The notes beneath the pieces were generated by a model, which saw only the letters and a list, made by a program, of their open reading frames with translations, was not told where the DNA came from and ran no database searches. The translations under genes and the position numbers were made by a program. This document shows, piece after piece, positions 35,170 to 47,270 of a DNA stretch of 64,000 nucleotides. Each line of letters begins with the position of its first letter. Positions within the stretch are counted from its first letter, which is position 1. The stretch is from Cephalotus follicularis (taxonomy: Eukaryota > Streptophyta > Magnoliopsida > Oxalidales > Cephalotaceae), in assembly GCA_001972305.1 (NCBI GenBank), contig BDDD01003339.1, forward strand, positions 39,477-103,476, written 5' to 3'.

Positions 35170-35487
35170 TCAAAACCTTCTCCTTCCTGTCCAGAATCTG
35201 TATCGGTAGTTCTTCATCAACAGGTCATCACTGATAAAACTAGGGTCATAGCTCAATATATGAGAAGGGTCAGGTACGTATTTTCGTAGCATGGAAACAT
35301 GGAATACGTTGTGTACATTCAACAAGTTGGGAGGCAGCGCTATCTGGTATGCAACTTCCCCAACTCTTTCCACTATCTCATACGGCCCAATATACCGTGG
35401 AGCTAACTTCCCTTTCATGCCAAACCTTTGTATACCTTTCGAAGGCGAGATCCTCAAAAGCACATGATCTCCCTTCTCAAACTCCAA
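35170..35487 (-). pseudogene. Element F integrase C-terminus (GPY/F)
   Basis: KGIQRFGMKGKLAPRYIGPY, EIVERVGEVAYQIALPP and VHNVFHVSMLRKYVPDPSH are the GPY/F module and the segment leading to the chromodomain, as in elements A and C. The rest of pol is on the far side of Copia-2, at 56140 onward. Confidence 0.9.
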
Positions 35488-35540
35488 CTTCCTCCTTCTC
35501 TTGTCGGCATAGCTCTTCTACCGATCTTGTGCATCAATCA

Positions 35541-35779
35541 TGTTCGATCCCGGGAGGTGTCCCGGTCGATTTTGGGTCTAGGATGCAAGTGTGTATAATT
35601 TTTAATTTTTCAAAAACACCAAGACTCGCAAGTCTATGTTCACCATTACATCTTATTACCAAAATCTATTAGCCTAAGATCTCCGTTTAATATTCAATCG
35701 AACAAATATCACAGTCAAGCATACATCCACTTTCACAACATAAACACAGCGGAAACATATAAAAAGAAATCATACCAAC
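35541..35779 (-). repeat. Copia-2 3' LTR, outer part
   Basis: Matches 53721-53960 of the 5' LTR nearly base for base (the TCCCGGTCGATTTTGGGTCT block and onward) and adjoins the target repeat AATCA. The Gypsy LTR at 35780 follows directly. Confidence 0.93.
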
Positions 35780-35949
35780 TGTAATGCCCGGTATTTTCCT
35801 AAATGTAATATTTCCATTTATGATGTAATCCTTAAACTAGATTTAATGAGAATATTGAGTTTTGGACTCAAAGGATGCTTGCAAACCCTATTTTTGGACT
35901 TGGTAATGGAATGTGTATGTTAGGCTTGAAACGACAGCGTTCTGGGACA

Positions 35950-37240
35950 AAGACATCGACGTCTTTGGAAAAGCCGTCGACGCCTTTGGGAGCCAGGGCA
36001 CACGTGTTTGAAGGAACATGCACGTCGACGATGGGAGAAGGCATCGACACCTTCTTACAAAATGCAAAAGACATCGACATCCAAGGAAAAGACGTCGACG
36101 CCTTTGTAAGAATGGCCAGCACGTTCTTCGTCGGCAGAACAACATGCAAGGGGGAATTGTTTAGAGGCTTACCTAACGCCTTTTCAAGTGCGATTCGACG
36201 TGTTGAGCATGTCTGTGTACTGACCTGAAGCACTTAAACCTAACCTCACATGGAACCTGCAGAGGATTACCACCCTCACATGTAATCTGCATAAGAAAGT
36301 GAGAAGAAGACAAAAGAATATGCAGAAAGAGAGAAAGTGGAAGAGATCTCAGGGGTGGCTGTTAAATGACAGAAGGAGTGTGTTAGGTGGGAGGAATCTG
36401 CATAAAACTAACCCTCCCCACCTATCTCTCTCGTTTCATAACACCAGAAGAAAGAAAGAAGGGAATTAAAACAGTGTGTGTTCCACCATTGTTGAGTTTG
36501 CTTGGAGCTTGAGGTTTGAGCTCGTGGGTGGCAGTTGCTAAGGGATCTTGGAGCTGCTAGTAGCCAGAACGTGGGAACTTAAAGAGGTGGACTTTCTGGT
36601 TCCTAACTTGGAACAATAAGGTAGGGCAAAGTGATGGATTTATATGTGCATTTTGAGTTCTAAGTTAATAAATACCATGATGAATTGCATGATTATTGAC
36701 TGGATTGTGATTCTGGACTTGTTGAAATGTTAATGTGATGTACTGAGTTAATCATGTATGTATGGATACATGAATACGTGTATTGCTTGTGTAAGGGATT
36801 GGTTTAGAGATGGCTTGGTGTGTTAAAATCGGGGTAAATATGACCTGTATTGTAAAAGACATCGACGTCTTTTATAAAGACACCGACTCCTTTTCTGGAA
36901 AAATCGTTGGACTGTGATATTCATTCAGATGGCCATTTTAGCCACTTGGAATTACCTGTTTGGTTTTGGATTGATGCTATGGTTGTGTTACTATTAACCA
37001 GTAGCATGACTTGCACATTTATATAGTGGGACGCGTTTATATAAAGGGTTGAAAGGTTGAGTTTTAGCCTCTTGAATCAAGACTCGCAACTGATACCTCT
37101 GGTATGAAAAAGACATCGACGTCTTTGTAGAAGACATCGACGTCTTTGGTCCTGATACGCCTGGAAACATTTGTACATAGGGTTGACACTTTAGGCTAAA
37201 AGGCATCGATGCCTTAGGGAATGACATCGACGTCTTTCCT
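35950..37240. promoter_or_regulatory. Palindrome arrays in family B LTR (plus copy)
   Basis: Array 1 (35950-36110) has AAGACATCGACGTCTTT, GCCGTCGACGCC and AAGACGTCGACGCC units. Array 2 (36855-36895 and 37110-37240) has AAAGACATCGACGTCTTT repeated. Slots are 170-330 bp and 1.08-1.46 kb from the LTR start, as in element A. Confidence 0.68.
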
Positions 37241-37414
37241 CCTGGACAGTAGGTTTTCGCGCGAATGAGAACCTTTAGACCCGAAACGACTCTAGAATCG
37301 AACCTAGATGCATTCTGAGCATATGGTTGTATTGTTACTGTGATTTCATTATGGTTGATTTTCAAAGAGTGATAACCATTTTGAAAAGCTTGCATGATTG
37401 AATAATCATTTTGT

Positions 37415-37612
37415 ACGAAAATGTATAATTGTCATTACATGAATTTATATATTTTCAAAATGACTGGGGAAGTATTTCCAATGACTGAGAAATGTTTTAA
37501 AAGGTTTGATTATGAAACCGAAGTATTTACGAAAATGTATAATTGTCATTACATGAATTTATATATTTTCAAAATGACTGGGGAAGTATTTCCAATGACA
37601 GAGAAATGTATT
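37415..37612 (+). repeat. 114-bp-period tandem duplication in LTR
   Basis: Copies start at 37415 and 37529 (ACGAAAATGTATAATTGTC...), nearly identical. The repeat makes a chance open frame with a duplicated peptide; it is not a gene. Confidence 0.93.
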
Positions 37613-38862
37613 GTTTTAAGCTATCGACTTATTACAACCTGCGAACGGAAAAGTATATTTTACATAAATATATTTGATCAAGTAATTATATGTAATTGCT
37701 TGACCTGTACTGTGAAAAAATACGGGTCAACAAAGTTAATCGCCCATAAAACGGAGCGTGAGTTACAGTACAATATAAAATTCCTTCAAAAACAATACCA
37801 TAACAATGGCACATCCGGAAACCATAATCCACATGGGTTTAATACAAAACTGAACAAAAACAAGAATATGACAGCTTGGTCTTCATCCATGCCGATCCAA
37901 CAGTCCGCAACATCAATCTGTAAAGTAGGGGGTTAGCCTTTGTCCTCACTCGGCTAAATCATAACAGTAATTCGGGATCAACATAATGCATGTCATGATA
38001 TGAATGCATAAATGATGCAGTGCAGTGGAGACCCAGTTTATACATATATGAAAATATATATACGTATAACAGTACAGTAAAATATCAGTGTTACATATAT
38101 AAGGAATATATGTATACAGTAACAGTGCAGTGGTAACCCGGCCAGGGCTACATCAATAATCACAGTAATGTCCGTAAAGGACCAATAAACAGTACAGTAC
38201 AGTATGTCCACATAGGACCCCAACAACAGTCAGTATATCCATATAGGACCACAACAGTATATAGCGCCGCCAACTCCTAGCCCCACGCTACACTCCCACT
38301 CCGGCCCCTACATCAGGCGACCGAGCGAGGTAACAGTACAGTGAGTCACCTAGCCATGCTCCTGGCCCCTAGGTACAACCCTACCACTAGTCATCGCCGG
38401 CAACCTCCGCCACGCAACTAGTAGCTCAAACACAAACACATAGCAATACACAGAGCAAACAGTGAATTCAACAGTAACAGTACAGTAAACAGTAATGATC
38501 GATTAGATCGACAACAGGCAGTTGTTTTTCCAAAATGTTTCCCAAAAATGACAACATTTGAAAGTAGACATTTTCAGTAGAAAATATAAATAAACAGTTT
38601 CAGTAGTGTAAATTGTTTATCCGTTCGGTCGAAAATACGTTATTTAATCAATACATATTTTTATACTCAATATCACATTCCGAGTTCATATATGCATTTC
38701 TAAATGTCTATACTTTAGAAATCATAAACAATTCACAAACAGTACACAAACAGGCAATAAACAGTGCATATGCAATGCATACATATGGTCAAATGCACCC
38801 TAACCGGAATCGGGATCGTTTCATATCATTTGATGAAGAAAACCCCAAACAGTAGCAAAGGC

Positions 38863-39196
38863 GTCGATGTCTTTCCAAATGGCGTCGATGTCTTTTCCAT
38901 CAGGCGTCGATGTCCAAGTCTCAGTGTCAGCGCATTTCTCAACATAAGGCGTCGATGTCATTTCATACGCGTCGACGCTCAGGGTCTGGAACCCTAAAAC
39001 GATAGCGTATTGTTGATGGCATCGACGTGTTAAGGTAGGAACCTTAGGCGTCGATGTCTTTCACGTCAAAAATCCAGGTAGGAGGCCTAGGGCATCGATG
39101 TCTTTCCATATACGTCGATCCCTTTCAATCAGTAACTAGGCAAAACTAGAAAGACGTCGATGTTTATCTAAAAGGCGTCGATGTCTTTTCCAGCAG
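38863..39196. promoter_or_regulatory. GGCGTCGATGTCTTT array 2 in C 3' LTR
   Basis: Repeated AAGGCGTCGATGTCTTTCC-like units with irregular spacers of about 10-40 bp, 1.11-1.45 kb from the LTR start. Some arms are shared with family B (GACGTCGATGTCTTT). Confidence 0.68.
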
Positions 39197-39956
39197 TAAT
39201 CGTCTTCTACCTTACGACTTTACAAACAGTGGCCTTAATAACCCATAATCATGCATAATTACAGGTAATCGAGGCAAGGAACTAACATGCAGATACTCAA
39301 AACATATCTAGCATATCATAACATCAATCCAGTAACAAAATCAGTTCAAGATTTATGCATTTTATACATCCAAAACCATAAATCATGCATGAGCATCAAA
39401 CTCGAAATTACAGTATGGCTTTCCCCTACCTTTTGTTCCAAGTTAGGAACTAGAAAGTCCACCCCTTTTCGTTTCCAAATTGATCACAGCAGCCCCTCTA
39501 GGTTCGTCCCGTAGCTGCACTGGTAGCTCCAACCTCCAAGCAATGTTCAGTAATGGTGGAGTGTTTTCTCTCTTTACTCTCTGTTTCTTACACAGATGTC
39601 TCACTCACTGTTTCCTTGTGATTTTCCTTCTTCTTCTTTTTCCTCCCGTTCGTTTTGGCAGAGCAAGGGGTCTTATGTTGGTTGGGGTTTTTTTTCTTCT
39701 GCATTAACGCCAGAAAACCCCTCCTTCTTTACACCTTCCCCACACCTGGGTGCATGGCGCACCAGGTGTCTCTTCTTTGCTGCCCCAGCCCATGCATGCC
39801 CTCACACTTTACCATATCTGTTATTTCAGTCCCAGTAGTGCAGGGTACCACACTGCATGTTCAACACGTCTTGGCTTGCATGTTAGAATGCACGGATAAA
39901 GCTCCCCTTGCACGTTATTTGTCAGCAGAGTAACATGCATGGCATTTGCCAAGAAG

Positions 39957-40131
39957 GCGTCGACGTCTTTCAGAAGACGTCGATGTCTTTCAGAAGACGT
40001 CGATGTCTTTCATTAACATTACGCAAGGACGTCGATGTCCTAGTCCGGGTCTACGTGCATGTGCATGCAACTACGTGCGCCATTTTGCCTCAAAGGCGTC
40101 GACGTGATCCAGAAGGCGTCGACCTGTTTTC
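39957..40131. promoter_or_regulatory. GACGTCGATGTCTTT array 1 in C 3' LTR
   Basis: Includes a short tandem run (AGAAGACGTCGATGTCTTTC repeated at about 39972-40010) and GGCGTCGACGTG units, 177-351 bp from the LTR start. The 5' LTR keeps the same array at about 45046-45215. Confidence 0.68.
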
Positions 40132-40353
40132 CCCAGAACAACGTCGTTTTAGCCTTTTAACATTCCTTTAGCATTTAACACAAAAATCCAACATAATAGG
40201 GATGGGAAAACATCACCAAATTCGGAAAAATTCATCCTTTATTAATTCCACAATTAAAAGTACAAATACATTGTTAAATTATAATACATGAAAATCTCGG
40301 GCGTTACATCCACCCCTCCTTCAAGGAATTTCGTCCTCGAAATTAAAATCAAT

Positions 40354-41033
40354 CTAGAACAAGTGCGGGTAGCATTCTCGGATGTCGTCCTCACGCTCCC
40401 AAGTTGCCTTATCAGGTTTGTGAAACTGCCATTGAACCTTGACCATGGAAATGGTTCGGTTCCTCAAAGTTTGCGTCTTCCGATCGAGAATCCGCAAAGG
40501 TAACTTCTCACAAGATAGGTCATCCTGTACAGGAACAGTATCATAGTCCAGGACATGTGACGGTTCCGGAATATATCTCCTCAGCATGGATATGCGGAAG
40601 ACGTCGTGCACGTTTGACAGTGCAGGAGGTAAGGCAAGCTGATAGGCCACCTCCCCAACTCTCTCTAGAATCTCGAAAGGACCAATGTAGCGAGGAGCTA
40701 ATTTGCCCTTCTTTCCAAACCGTTGCACGCCCTTCCATGGCGATACATTCAAGAATACATGATCACCACGCTGAAGATCAGAGGTCTTCTCTTTACACTG
40801 TCAGTGTAGCTCTTCTGCCGACTCTGAGCAGCAAGCAGCTTTTTCTTGATTGTCCTGATCTTTTCTGAAGTTTCCTCCACTAGTTCAGTCTCGAGTAAAG
40901 GTCGCTCCCCGACCTCATCTCAACACACAGGGGATCTGCACTTCCTCCCATACAGTGCCTCAAACGGTGCCATGCCGATACTGGAGTGATAGCTATTTTT
41001 GTAAGAAAACTCTATCAGAGGAATATGATCCTC
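40354..41033 (-). pseudogene. Element C integrase C-terminus and chromodomain
   Basis: GVQRFGKKGKLAPRYIGPFE (GPY/F), VHDVFRISMLRRYIPEPSH, then LRILDRKTQTLRNRTISMVK and ATWEREDDIRECYPHLF (chromodomain) ending just before the polypurine tract. This is the best-preserved chromodomain in the window and shows that this group belongs to the chromoviruses. Confidence 0.92.
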
Positions 41034-41591
41034 CTAAGTACCAGCAAAATCAATAACGCAAGCCCGTAGCATATCCTCCAAGGTCTGGATGGTACGCTCA
41101 GACTGCCCATCGGTCTGAGGGTGGAAGGCAGTACTCAAGTTCAGCTTCGTCCCGAAAGCTGACTGAAACCTCTTCCAAAAGTTGGAAGTGAAGATAGCAT
41201 CCCTATCATATACGATGCTGACTGGTACCCCGTGTAGCCTCACTATCTCCTTCACATACAGCCGAGCCAGCTTGCTCGCTGAATCAGTAACGTGTGTCGG
41301 CAGAAAGTGCGCTGATTTGGTGAGTCTATCCACGATAACCCACACGGCGTTATGACGGTTCCGAGTCAGAGGAAAACCCGAAACAAAGTCCATCGTAACA
41401 TGGTCCCACTTCCACTCTGGAATGGGCAAAGGTTGCAGTAACCCTGCCGGTCTCTGGTGCTCAGCCTTAACTGTCTGGCAAGTCCAACATTTTGCCACAT
41501 ACTCAGCGATTTCCCGCTTCATGCCAGGCCACCAGTAACACTTTTTCATGTCCTGATACAATTTCGTGCTACCAGGATGAATACTGTACAT
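41034..41591 (-). pseudogene. Element C integrase zinc finger and core
   Basis: [20 protein letters not shown] and [14 protein letters not shown] (HHCC zinc-binding segment), [26 protein letters not shown] and [20 protein letters not shown] (catalytic core). It is highly similar to the integrase of element A. Confidence 0.92.
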
Positions 41592-42559
41592 AGATTTATG
41601 AGCCCCATGAAGTAATTACCCTTCAACCTTGGTTCGTTCGGAAGACACACACGTCCCCGATACCTCAGAATACCATCATCATGCACTCGAAAATCGGACT
41701 TCGAATCCAGGTGCTCTCGGATCCGCTGCAATTCAGGATCAAGTGGTTGTGCATCCTTAATGTGATGTAGTAACTCAGGCTGTACCCGCATGTCTGCTAA
41801 TATGATCCCAGGTGACTGGTTAAATGGAGACCATTCCTGGAAGTCTTCTAACATCTTCCATTGTGACACCATCGTACTAGCAAGCATAGCCTTGCGGCTC
41901 AAAGCATCAGCGACTACATTCGCCTTTCCAGGGTGATACTGTACACTGCAGTCATAATCGTTGAAGAACTCTACCCACCTGCGTTGTCTCATATTCAGTG
42001 TATCCTGACAAAACTGATACCTCAAGCTTTTATGATCGGTGAAGATCTCAAACTGCGCCCCATAAAGGTAATGCCTCCACTTCTGAAGGGCGAAGATGAT
42101 AGCTGCAAGCTCAAGGTCATGGGTCGGGTAGTTTTCTTCGTACGGTGTAAGCTTCCTCGAGCCATATGCAATCACTCTACCTCGCTGCATCAACACAGAG
42201 CCCAAACCCTTACCCGATGCGTCACTGTACACTGCAAAGCCTTCATTACCCTCAGGTAATGCCAAGATAGGAGTGGAAACTAACCGGTCCTTCAGCTCAT
42301 GAAAGCTAGCCTCACAGTCTCCATCCCAGACAAAAAGAGTCTTCTTCTGGGTCAATCTGGTCAAAGGTTCGGCTATCCGCGAAAAATTCTGGATAAACCT
42401 CCGGTAATATCCCACCAAACCAAGAAAACTACGCACCTCCGTCACGTTCTTTGGTTGCGGCCAGTCTCTAACTACCTCCGTCTTTGACGGATCCACCGTC
42501 AAGCCTTCCCCAGATACTATGTGACCGAGAAAGATCACATGATCAGCCAGAATTCGCAT
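41592..42559 (-). pseudogene. Element C RT connection and RNase H
   Basis: [79 protein letters not shown] and [15 protein letters not shown] follow in order. The open stretch is long (over 300 codons) and continuous with the integrase, so decay here is limited compared with element F. Confidence 0.92.
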
Positions 42560-42870
42560 TTGCCGAACTTGGCGTACAATCGGTGTTCCCTAAGAACCTG
42601 CAATACCATCCTTAGATGTCTAGTGCGCTCCTCCTCACTCCTCGAGTATACCAGTATATCATCAATAAATACCACAACAAACTGGTCCAGGTATGGTCGG
42701 AATACGTCATTCATCAATGACATAAAGGCTGCCGGTGCATTGGTAACACCGAAAGGCATCACCAAGAACTCGTAGTGACATACCGTGTTCGGAAGGCAGT
42801 CTTCTCAATGTCTCCTTCCCTCACTCGCAACTGGTGGTAACCCGATCTCAAATCGAGCTTAGAAGCCGTC
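42560..42870 (-). pseudogene. Element C RT core fragment
   Basis: [39 protein letters not shown] and [20 protein letters not shown] show the RT palm with the F-I-D-D catalytic motif. It lies between the RNase H side and gag. Confidence 0.9.
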
Positions 42871-42967
42871 TGCTGAGACCTGTTCTTCGACGACTTCGTC
42901 GGAGAACCACCATCTTGCCACTTTGACGATGCCGGTCGGGACTGTGTAGGACTCCGTTTACTCTCCT

Positions 42968-43759
42968 TCACGCGAGCTCTCTCAGCCGGTCCTCACTGGA
43001 TATCGTCTCCAACAGTCTAGCTTTCTGAGCAACCTCTACATAAGTCCTCAGCTCCATGGCTCTAATCCTCGACCGAAGATCCGGTCGCAATCCTCTCAAG
43101 AACCTTTGTATCTTCTTTGCTTCATCAGCTACCAGATATGGTGAGTGTCTGGCCAACTCCATGAACCTTGCCTGATATTCTGCAACAGTCATCTCTCCCT
43201 GCCGTAACTCCAAGAGCTCAGTCTCTCTTCGCTCTTGCTCAATGTATTGAACATATGTCTCCAGGAACTCTGTCTGGAATCGGTCCCAAGTGTTATCCAG
43301 TCCGTGTGATTCCCACTTCGCTCTAACCATTTCCCACCAATGAGTGGCCTCACCCCATAGGCGGTACACAGCAAATCTTAACTTTTGATCATCAGTACAG
43401 TTCATCACCTGAAAGATCTTCTCCAAGTCCTGCAGCCATCTCTCAGCAATCGTAGCATCCAGTTCCCCCTTGAAGTTGGGTGGATTCAGCCTCATGAATT
43501 TCTCAATATCCCTCCCAAAACTATCCTCTCCAGGGCAGTGGTCAGGAGCTCTATGCTGGGGCCGAGCTTGCGCGTGGTACTGGCGCATCTCCTTCGTATT
43601 AGCCCTGTTAAAGGCCATCTGCTGCTGGAAATAGTCTGCGATATGAGCCATCGGATCTCTGTCATCCTGGGGCATATCCATCCCTTGCGGAACATTAGCT
43701 TCTTCCGGGGCATTAGTTCCAACGGCTCTAGCCCTAGTACGAGTTCTCCTTCGATCCAT
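42968..43759 (-). pseudogene. Element C gag
   Basis: Begins MDRRRTRTRARAVGTNAPEE and includes ADYFQQQMAFNRANTKEM, FMRLNPPNFKGELDATIAER, LRFAVYRLWGEATHWWEMVR and GEMTVAEYQARFMELARHSP, the Gypsy gag family core. The open stretch is 263 codons. The start is the same as in element A. Confidence 0.92.
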
Positions 43760-43855
43760 TTTTCCTATAAGAAGATTGACGGTCAGTCACAACTTTAGGA
43801 AAAACAATTCATTAATTGCCAAGGAAAGCATCATAGCTAAGCATACATGGAATAT

Positions 43856-43867
43856 GCTCTGATACCA
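43856..43867 (-). other. Primer-binding site of element C
   Basis: Complement of TGGTATCAGAGC, four bases from the 5' LTR edge at 43872, as in element A. Confidence 0.93.
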
Positions 43868-43871
43868 CTGT

Positions 43872-45375
43872 TGTCATACCCCGTTTCAAGATAACGCAAC
43901 ATTAAAGCGGTAAAGGCAATTAACATAAAATACAGCTCATGCAAAACCATGAAATTTAAACTTTTCCAAGAATAACAGTTGCGGAAGCATAAAAGAACAT
44001 AAGATGTCAAAACGTAACGTGCGTCCCATACCGCACGCTACCCAAAATACGGGTCAACAAAGTTAATCGCCCATAAAACGGAGCGTGAGTTACAGTACAA
44101 TATAAAATTCCTTCAAAAACAATACCATAACAATGGCACATCCGGAAACCATAATCCACATGGGTTTAATACAAAATAGAAGGATAAACAAAAACAAGAA
44201 TATGACAGCTTGGTCTTCGTCCATGCCGATCCAACAGTCCGCAACATCAATCTGTAAAGTAGGGGGTTAGCCTTTCTCCTCACTTGGCTAAGTCATAACA
44301 GTAATTCGGGATCAACATAATGCATGTCATGATATGAATGCATAAATGATGCAGTGCAGTGGAGACCCAGTTATGCAGATACTCAAAACATATCTAGCAT
44401 ATCATAGCATCAATCCAGTAACAAAATCAGTACAAGATTTATGCATTTTATACATCCAAAACCATAAATCATGCATGAGCATCAAACTCGAAATTACAGT
44501 ATGGCTTTCCCCTACCTTTTGTTCCAAGTTAGGAACTAGAAAGTCCACCCCTTTTCGTTTCCAAATTGATCACAGCAGCCCCTCTAGGTTCGTCCCGCAG
44601 CTGCACTGGTAGGCTCCAAGCTCCAAGCAATGTTCAGTAATGGTGGAGTGTTTTCTCTCTTTACTCTCTGTTTCTTACACAGATGTCTCACTCACTGTTT
44701 CCTTGTGATTTTCCTTCTTCTTCTTTTTCCTCCCGTTCGTTTTGGCAGAGCAGGGCGTCTTATGTTGGTTGGGGTTTGTTTTCATCTGCATTAACGCCAG
44801 AAAACCCCTCCTTCTTTACACCTTCCCCACACCTGGGTGCATGGAGCACCAGGTGTCTCTTCTTCGCTGCCCCAGCCCATGCATGCCCTCACACTTTACC
44901 ATATCTATTATTTCAGTCCCAGTAGTGCAGGGTACCACACTGCATGTTCAACACGTCTTGGCTTGCATGTTAGAATGCATGGATAAAGCTCCCCTTGCAC
45001 GTTATTTGTCAGCAGAGTAACATGCATGGCATTTGCCGAGAAGGAGTCGACGTATTTCAGAAGACGTCGATGTCTTTCATTAACATTACGCAAGGACGTC
45101 GATGTCCTAGTCCGGGTCGACGTGCATGTGCATGCAACTACGTGCGCCATTTTGCCTAAAAGGCGTCGACGTGATCCAGAAGGCGTCGACGTGTTTTCCC
45201 CAGAACAGCGTCGTTTTAGCCTTTTAACATTCCTTTAGCATTTAACACAATAATCCAACATAATAGGGATGGGAAAACATCACCAAATTCGGAAAAATTC
45301 ATCCTTTATTAATTCCACAATTAAAAGTACAAATACATTGTGAGATTATAATACATGAAAATCTCGGGCGTTACA
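43872..45375 (-). repeat. 5' LTR of element C
   Basis: 1,504 bp, bounded by GGGCGTTACA on the right and TGTCATACCCCG on the left. It matches the 3' LTR at both ends and keeps array 1 (45046-45215) but is shorter. Copia-2 LTR sequence resumes at 45376. Confidence 0.9.
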
Positions 45376-47254
45376 CACAGCGAACAGCGCTCCAAGTCCA
45401 CAGGGTCGACCCGAAGTTCAAAGACCGGCTAAACAACGGCCGGTCACACATAGTCTAGGGTCAAACTAGGTAGAGCCGAGATGGCTCCACCTACCGTGAC
45501 CACCAACGACAGAAGAGAAGGCCGGCAGCAGTGGGTGACGCGAAAAACGTGTCGGCCAAAACAGAGAGAAACAGGGGAGAAAAGAGAAGGAGAAAGAGCG
45601 GAGGATTCACCGTGGACGAGCATGTCCTCTTCCCCGGTCACCGACACCACTCGCGCCGTCAACAGCGGCCAGGAAGCGTGTCTGGCGTACTGAGCACGCG
45701 TAGCATGCTCAGTCTCTCTTTCTCTCGGCAGGTAGCACGCCCATGCGCCAAAAGCCAAGCCTCAAAAAATGAAAAATTCCACTTTTGACTTAGTCCAAAT
45801 TAGACTTAATGCAATTTTGGCCATTTTCTCTTTTATAATAAAAGTTGCTCTATGTTTAAATTATGTGCACCCTGCACAACGTATGTTAGACATACTCCCA
45901 CTGAGGTATCTCTTGATATATCAATTTGAAGATACGGTGATAAATAAATAAATAAATAACCACTAATATAAAATTAATATATACTAGCTTAAAAACTAGA
46001 TTTCCCACCAAGCTACCATGTGTGCAGCACACATCGCTTTTCCAATAATATGGTGGGACCCGAAAGCCCGGTTTGAATCCAGTACGACTATTAATTTCTC
46101 CGAACATCCCATGAGTTATGGTACGACTATCCCAATAGTCCCCGACTATTAAAACAGCCCCGGTGTGAATCCCATCACCGCCCGGATCCGTAGGATAAAC
46201 TACGTCTATAAGTCGACATCTAGTAAACCAGTACTTTATCCAGTCATCAGCATATGTGTCATGTATCGTACGTCATACTTAGCTCCGACCGCGACCTAGG
46301 GTTCAGAATATTGTCACCCCTAGGTAAAGTCGCGATAACTATAAATTCACGTACGCATTGAGACTTTCGGCAAACATCCCCGGAAACCCCGTTTCCAGTC
46401 TGCCTATACCTTATCAGGGTTTTATGAATCTCAACGAACATAAATAATATAGAGCTGATCACCCTTCATAAGGGTGTGAAGATCCCTTATTGAGAACTCG
46501 CCCATACATCTCAATGAAGCTCCCACAAGGCCCAAAGACAACCCTTTTGCCAGCACGTGGCTAGTGCTAGGGAAGGCAGAAATCAAAGCCAAGCAGTTAC
46601 AACACAATGCATGCCAACCGCTCAGGTCTGAGGACACAACGTAGTCCATGAATGGTCTACTAGTCACCATAGACTATACACTACCGAGACAATAGGAATC
46701 CTATTGACATAGGTATGACTTTCCAAATAGGTTTCCTATGGTGGGTCTGTTCAGTCTCATGCTCCTTGGCACAAACCCCACATTATGCTTTAGGATAAAT
46801 CCAAATGGTAATGAGATAGTCCATCCTCCACTAAACCCGGGAGCAAGCATAATATGACAAGTCTTTGCAGTTCATCTATTGTCCTAAGAAAGTGAACCTA
46901 TGACTTGGAACATTCCGTCAGAAGGGAGTAAGGATCTCATTCTCATAACCTCTCAGGCACGAGATCCAACCCCTCGAACGACAGGGCACCATATGTGTAC
47001 TCGGAAGACATGGTGATCACCCGATCCATTCAGAATGGTTTGGGATATACATATAGCGGGTTGCCATTGTGATTGAATATGTACTATAAAACACAAAAAG
47101 GAATTCATATTGTCTAAATAGAGAGTGTAATATACATACATTTAGCCGCCCCGTAGCTTAAAGAGATATCTCTAGTTACAGAGTGCATCTCATACATACA
47201 TATATATTTATGCAGAGCCACCTCGTGGCATGCAGGGACACCCTTACTCTAACA
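45376..47254 (-). repeat. Copia-2 3' LTR, inner part
   Basis: Matches 54296-56134 of the 5' LTR. In the first 260 bp I count about 26 differences (about 10%, CpG-rich stretch), so the element is old. It includes a (TAAA)n run at about 45941-45959 and ends ...TCTAACA, next to a purine-rich tract on the minus strand (47255-47270). Confidence 0.9.
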
Positions 47255-47270
47255 ATCTCCCACTTGGCCC
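47255..47270 (-). other. Polypurine tract of Copia-2
   Basis: On the minus strand GGGCCAAGTGGGAGAT directly precedes the 3' LTR start. It is a typical Copia plus-strand priming tract. Confidence 0.85.

Larger units (their letters stand above)
35780..37716 (+). mobile_element. Partial Gypsy LTR of family B, plus strand
   Basis: Starts TGTAATGCCCGGTATTTTCC, clearly family B (compare the minus-strand LTR at 27991-29945). It has palindrome copies at 35950-36110, 36855-36895 and 37110-37240, a TGCATAAAAC box near 36400 and a donor-like AAG|GTAGGG at 36621. It contains a 114-bp tandem duplication. It ends at about 37717, where the oppositely oriented LTR of element C begins. Partial; no partner LTR or right-hand target repeat is visible. 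Confidence 0.85.
37717..40308 (-). repeat. 3' LTR of element C
   Basis: Minus-strand start TGTAACGCCCGAGATTTTC at 40308. It carries arrays at 39957-40131 and 38863-39196, the AAGGTAGGGG donor-like block near 39425 and the GGCTAACCCCCTACTTTACAG acceptor-like block near 37920-37940. Its far end is replaced by the family B LTR at about 37717. Confidence 0.88.
37717..45375 (-). mobile_element. Tekay-type Gypsy element C
   Basis: 3' LTR 37717-40308, polypurine tract 40309-40322, pol and gag 40354-43759, primer site 43856-43867, 5' LTR 43872-45375. It is closely related to element A: same gag start, same integrase/chromodomain blocks, same polypurine tract. The internal region is shorter than in A and the two LTRs differ in length, so it is broken, with a handful of breaks. 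The right end abuts Copia-2 LTR sequence; the left end abuts the family B LTR. Confidence 0.9.

Noticed and set aside
37421-37936. 171-codon open frame with a duplicated peptide
   Set aside because: It is created by the 114-bp LTR tandem duplication and crosses the junction of two LTRs.
38863-39196. CRISPR-like array of spaced repeats
   Set aside because: Repeat units are short, degenerate palindromes with irregular spacing inside an LTR of a plant retrotransposon; there is no constant repeat-spacer period and no cas gene.
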